A DNA stretch of 64,000 bases. Origin: an uncultured Bacteroidota bacterium. Its GTDB lineage: Bacteria > Bacteroidota > Bacteroidia > UKL13-3. Position numbers and translations under genes: made by a program. Below the pieces are notes generated by a model. It saw only the letters and a program-made list of their open reading frames with translations, ran no database searches and was not told the DNA's origin. This document shows, one piece after another, positions 62,761 through 64,000 of the stretch (the first letter of the stretch is position 1; every line of letters starts with the position of its first letter). The DNA is taken from NCBI GenBank assembly GCA_903850915.1, contig CAINMV010000004.1:1-64000 (forward strand), written 5' to 3'.

Positions 62761-64000
62761 ATGGATGATTCTAAAAAAGATACAGAAAACCAACGCTTAA
62801 AAATTATTGAGCAGGCTTGTCAACAGATAGGAAAGGGCGCTTTTTATTCAACAATAATAATCATCGCCTCATTTCTTCCCGTTTTTTTATTAACAGGCCA
62901 AGAAGGTAAATTGTTTTCTCCATTAGCTTGGACCAAGACATTTATCCTTCTAATCGATGCTTTTGTGGCGATTACTCTCGTGCCAGTGCTTATTTCTTTT
63001 CTATTGAAAGGGAAATTTAAACTAGAGAATCAAAATCCAGCGAACAGAATATTGCAGAAAATTTATTCACCAGTAATAAATTGGTGTTTGCGATGGAGAA
63101 AAACAACAATAGGTATTAATGTTATCGCACTTTGCATTAGCATTCCAATGCTAATGAGTTTAGGTACTGAGTTTATGCCACCCTTGGATGAAGGGAGTAT
63201 CTTGTTTATGCCTGTTACCATGCCTGATGTTTCCAATTCAGATGCGAAACGAATACTTCAAATTCAAGACAAAATAATAAAAAAATGTCCTGAAGTTTTG
63301 AATGTTTTAGGAAAAGCAGGAAGAGCCGCAACTGCCACCGACAATTCACCAATAAGCATGATAGAAACAATTATATTGCTTAAACCTAAGTTAGAATGGC
63401 GCCCTGGGATTACAAAAGAGGATATCATTGATGAAATTAATGCCAAGTTGCAGATTCCAGGAACCGTAAATGGATTTACACAACCGATAATAAATAGAAT
63501 TAATATGCTCTCTACAGGCATTAGAACGGATGTTGGAGTAAAAATATTTGGCGACAACTTAGATACCATTAATTTACTGACACAGTCTATTAAAAATGAA
63601 TTAACCGGAATGGATGGCGTTAAAGATTTGTATGCAGAACCCATCACCGGTGGTAAATATTTAGATATAAAAATAAAACGGAATGAAATTGGCAGGTATG
63701 GTTTAAGTGTTGATGATGTAAATATGGTTATCGAATCTGCATTAGGTGGAGTTAACCTAACCACAACCATAGAGGGTCGACAACGATTTAATGTTAATGC
63801 GCGTTTGGCTCAAGATTTCCGAAGCTCTATCGATGCCATTAAAAGCACGCCAGTGCAAACAGGAAGCTTTGGCCCGTTGCCTCTTTCAGAAGTGGCAGAT
63901 ATTAGGATATCGGATGGACCACCAATGATTCAATCCGAAAATTCACTATTGCGTGGAGCTGTATTATTTAATGTGAGAGGGCGCGATTTAGGTAGTACGG
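62761..64000 (+). pseudogene. CusA-type heavy-metal RND permease, C-terminal part (runs off the window)
   Basis: 413 codons to the right edge from the ATG at 62761 (MDDSKKDTENQRLKIIEQAC), 2 nt after the stop of the preceding frame. It continues the CusA alignment: TM5 and TM6 (IIASFLPVFLLTGQEGKLFS), the LGTEFMPPLDEGSILFMPVT block at the second periplasmic loop, NVLGKAGRAATATDNSPISM and STGIRTDVGVKIFGDNLD. Protein-level conservation is unbroken on both sides of the frame change. Termination-reinitiation (TAG-TT-ATG) could give two half-proteins. The 3' end lies outside the window. Confidence 0.75.

Overview
This window comes from the chromosome of a member of the Bacteroidota. It is A+T-rich. 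Several promoters match the Bacteroidota -7 box TAnnTTTG, and Shine-Dalgarno sequences are not obvious. Five secreted proteins or T9SS parts end in type IX secretion (T9SS) sorting domains. Several families are largely confined to this phylum: PorZ, DUF3822, DUF3127, the CzcA-TolC fusion and the HYC-type metal leader proteins. I see no insertion sequence, prophage, CRISPR array, rRNA or plasmid gene. The window looks like ordinary core chromosome with two metal-efflux loci.

Layout. 1-3.4 kb: a truncated TIGR02757 gene, a PrsW-type membrane protease, a WD40 protein and a conserved hypothetical. 3.5-10.5 kb: clpB, an ABC exporter, a phosphopantetheinyl transferase, plsY, clpS and an M48 lipoprotein protease. 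10.5-13.6 kb (minus): a SulP anion transporter followed by two beta-carbonic anhydrases, a likely bicarbonate module. 13.8-19.8 kb (minus): coaD, rsmD, a DUF3822 gene, clpX, clpP and tig, then tRNA-Leu(UAG). 20.2-21.3 kb (minus): a secreted protein of unknown role. 21.4-27.3 kb: first heavy-metal efflux locus (leader protein, CzcA-TolC fusion, CusB-type adaptor). 27.4-34.1 kb (minus): an AlkD-like gene, then a MarR-controlled tripartite drug-efflux operon. 34.3-34.9 kb (minus): a histone-H1-like Lys/Ala-rich protein. 35-47.4 kb: large T9SS cargo proteins (two BNR-repeat proteins and a subtilase) and murI. 47.5-53.8 kb: hscA, an outer-membrane barrel, DUF3127, an ECF sigma/anti-sigma pair, an unpaired histidine kinase and a DPM1-like glycosyltransferase. 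53.9-58.7 kb: porZ and an MMPL/HAE3 exporter. 59-64 kb: a small T9SS protein, then a second (copper-type) efflux locus that runs off the right edge and whose CusA gene is split by a frame change.

Common threads are protein quality control (ClpB, ClpS, ClpX, ClpP, trigger factor, HscA, PrsW, M48), envelope export (three RND systems, MMPL, ABC) and T9SS secretion (PorZ plus four cargo proteins).

The least explained signals are: a 19-nt motif shared downstream of both metal-locus leader genes; -7 boxes lying 4-7 nt ahead of non-ATG starts (possible leaderless mRNAs); a signal-peptide-like segment buried in the CzcA-TolC fusion; a sigma factor with a hydrophobic C-terminal tail; an intrinsic terminator between clpP and clpX; and the cusA split at an A6 run.
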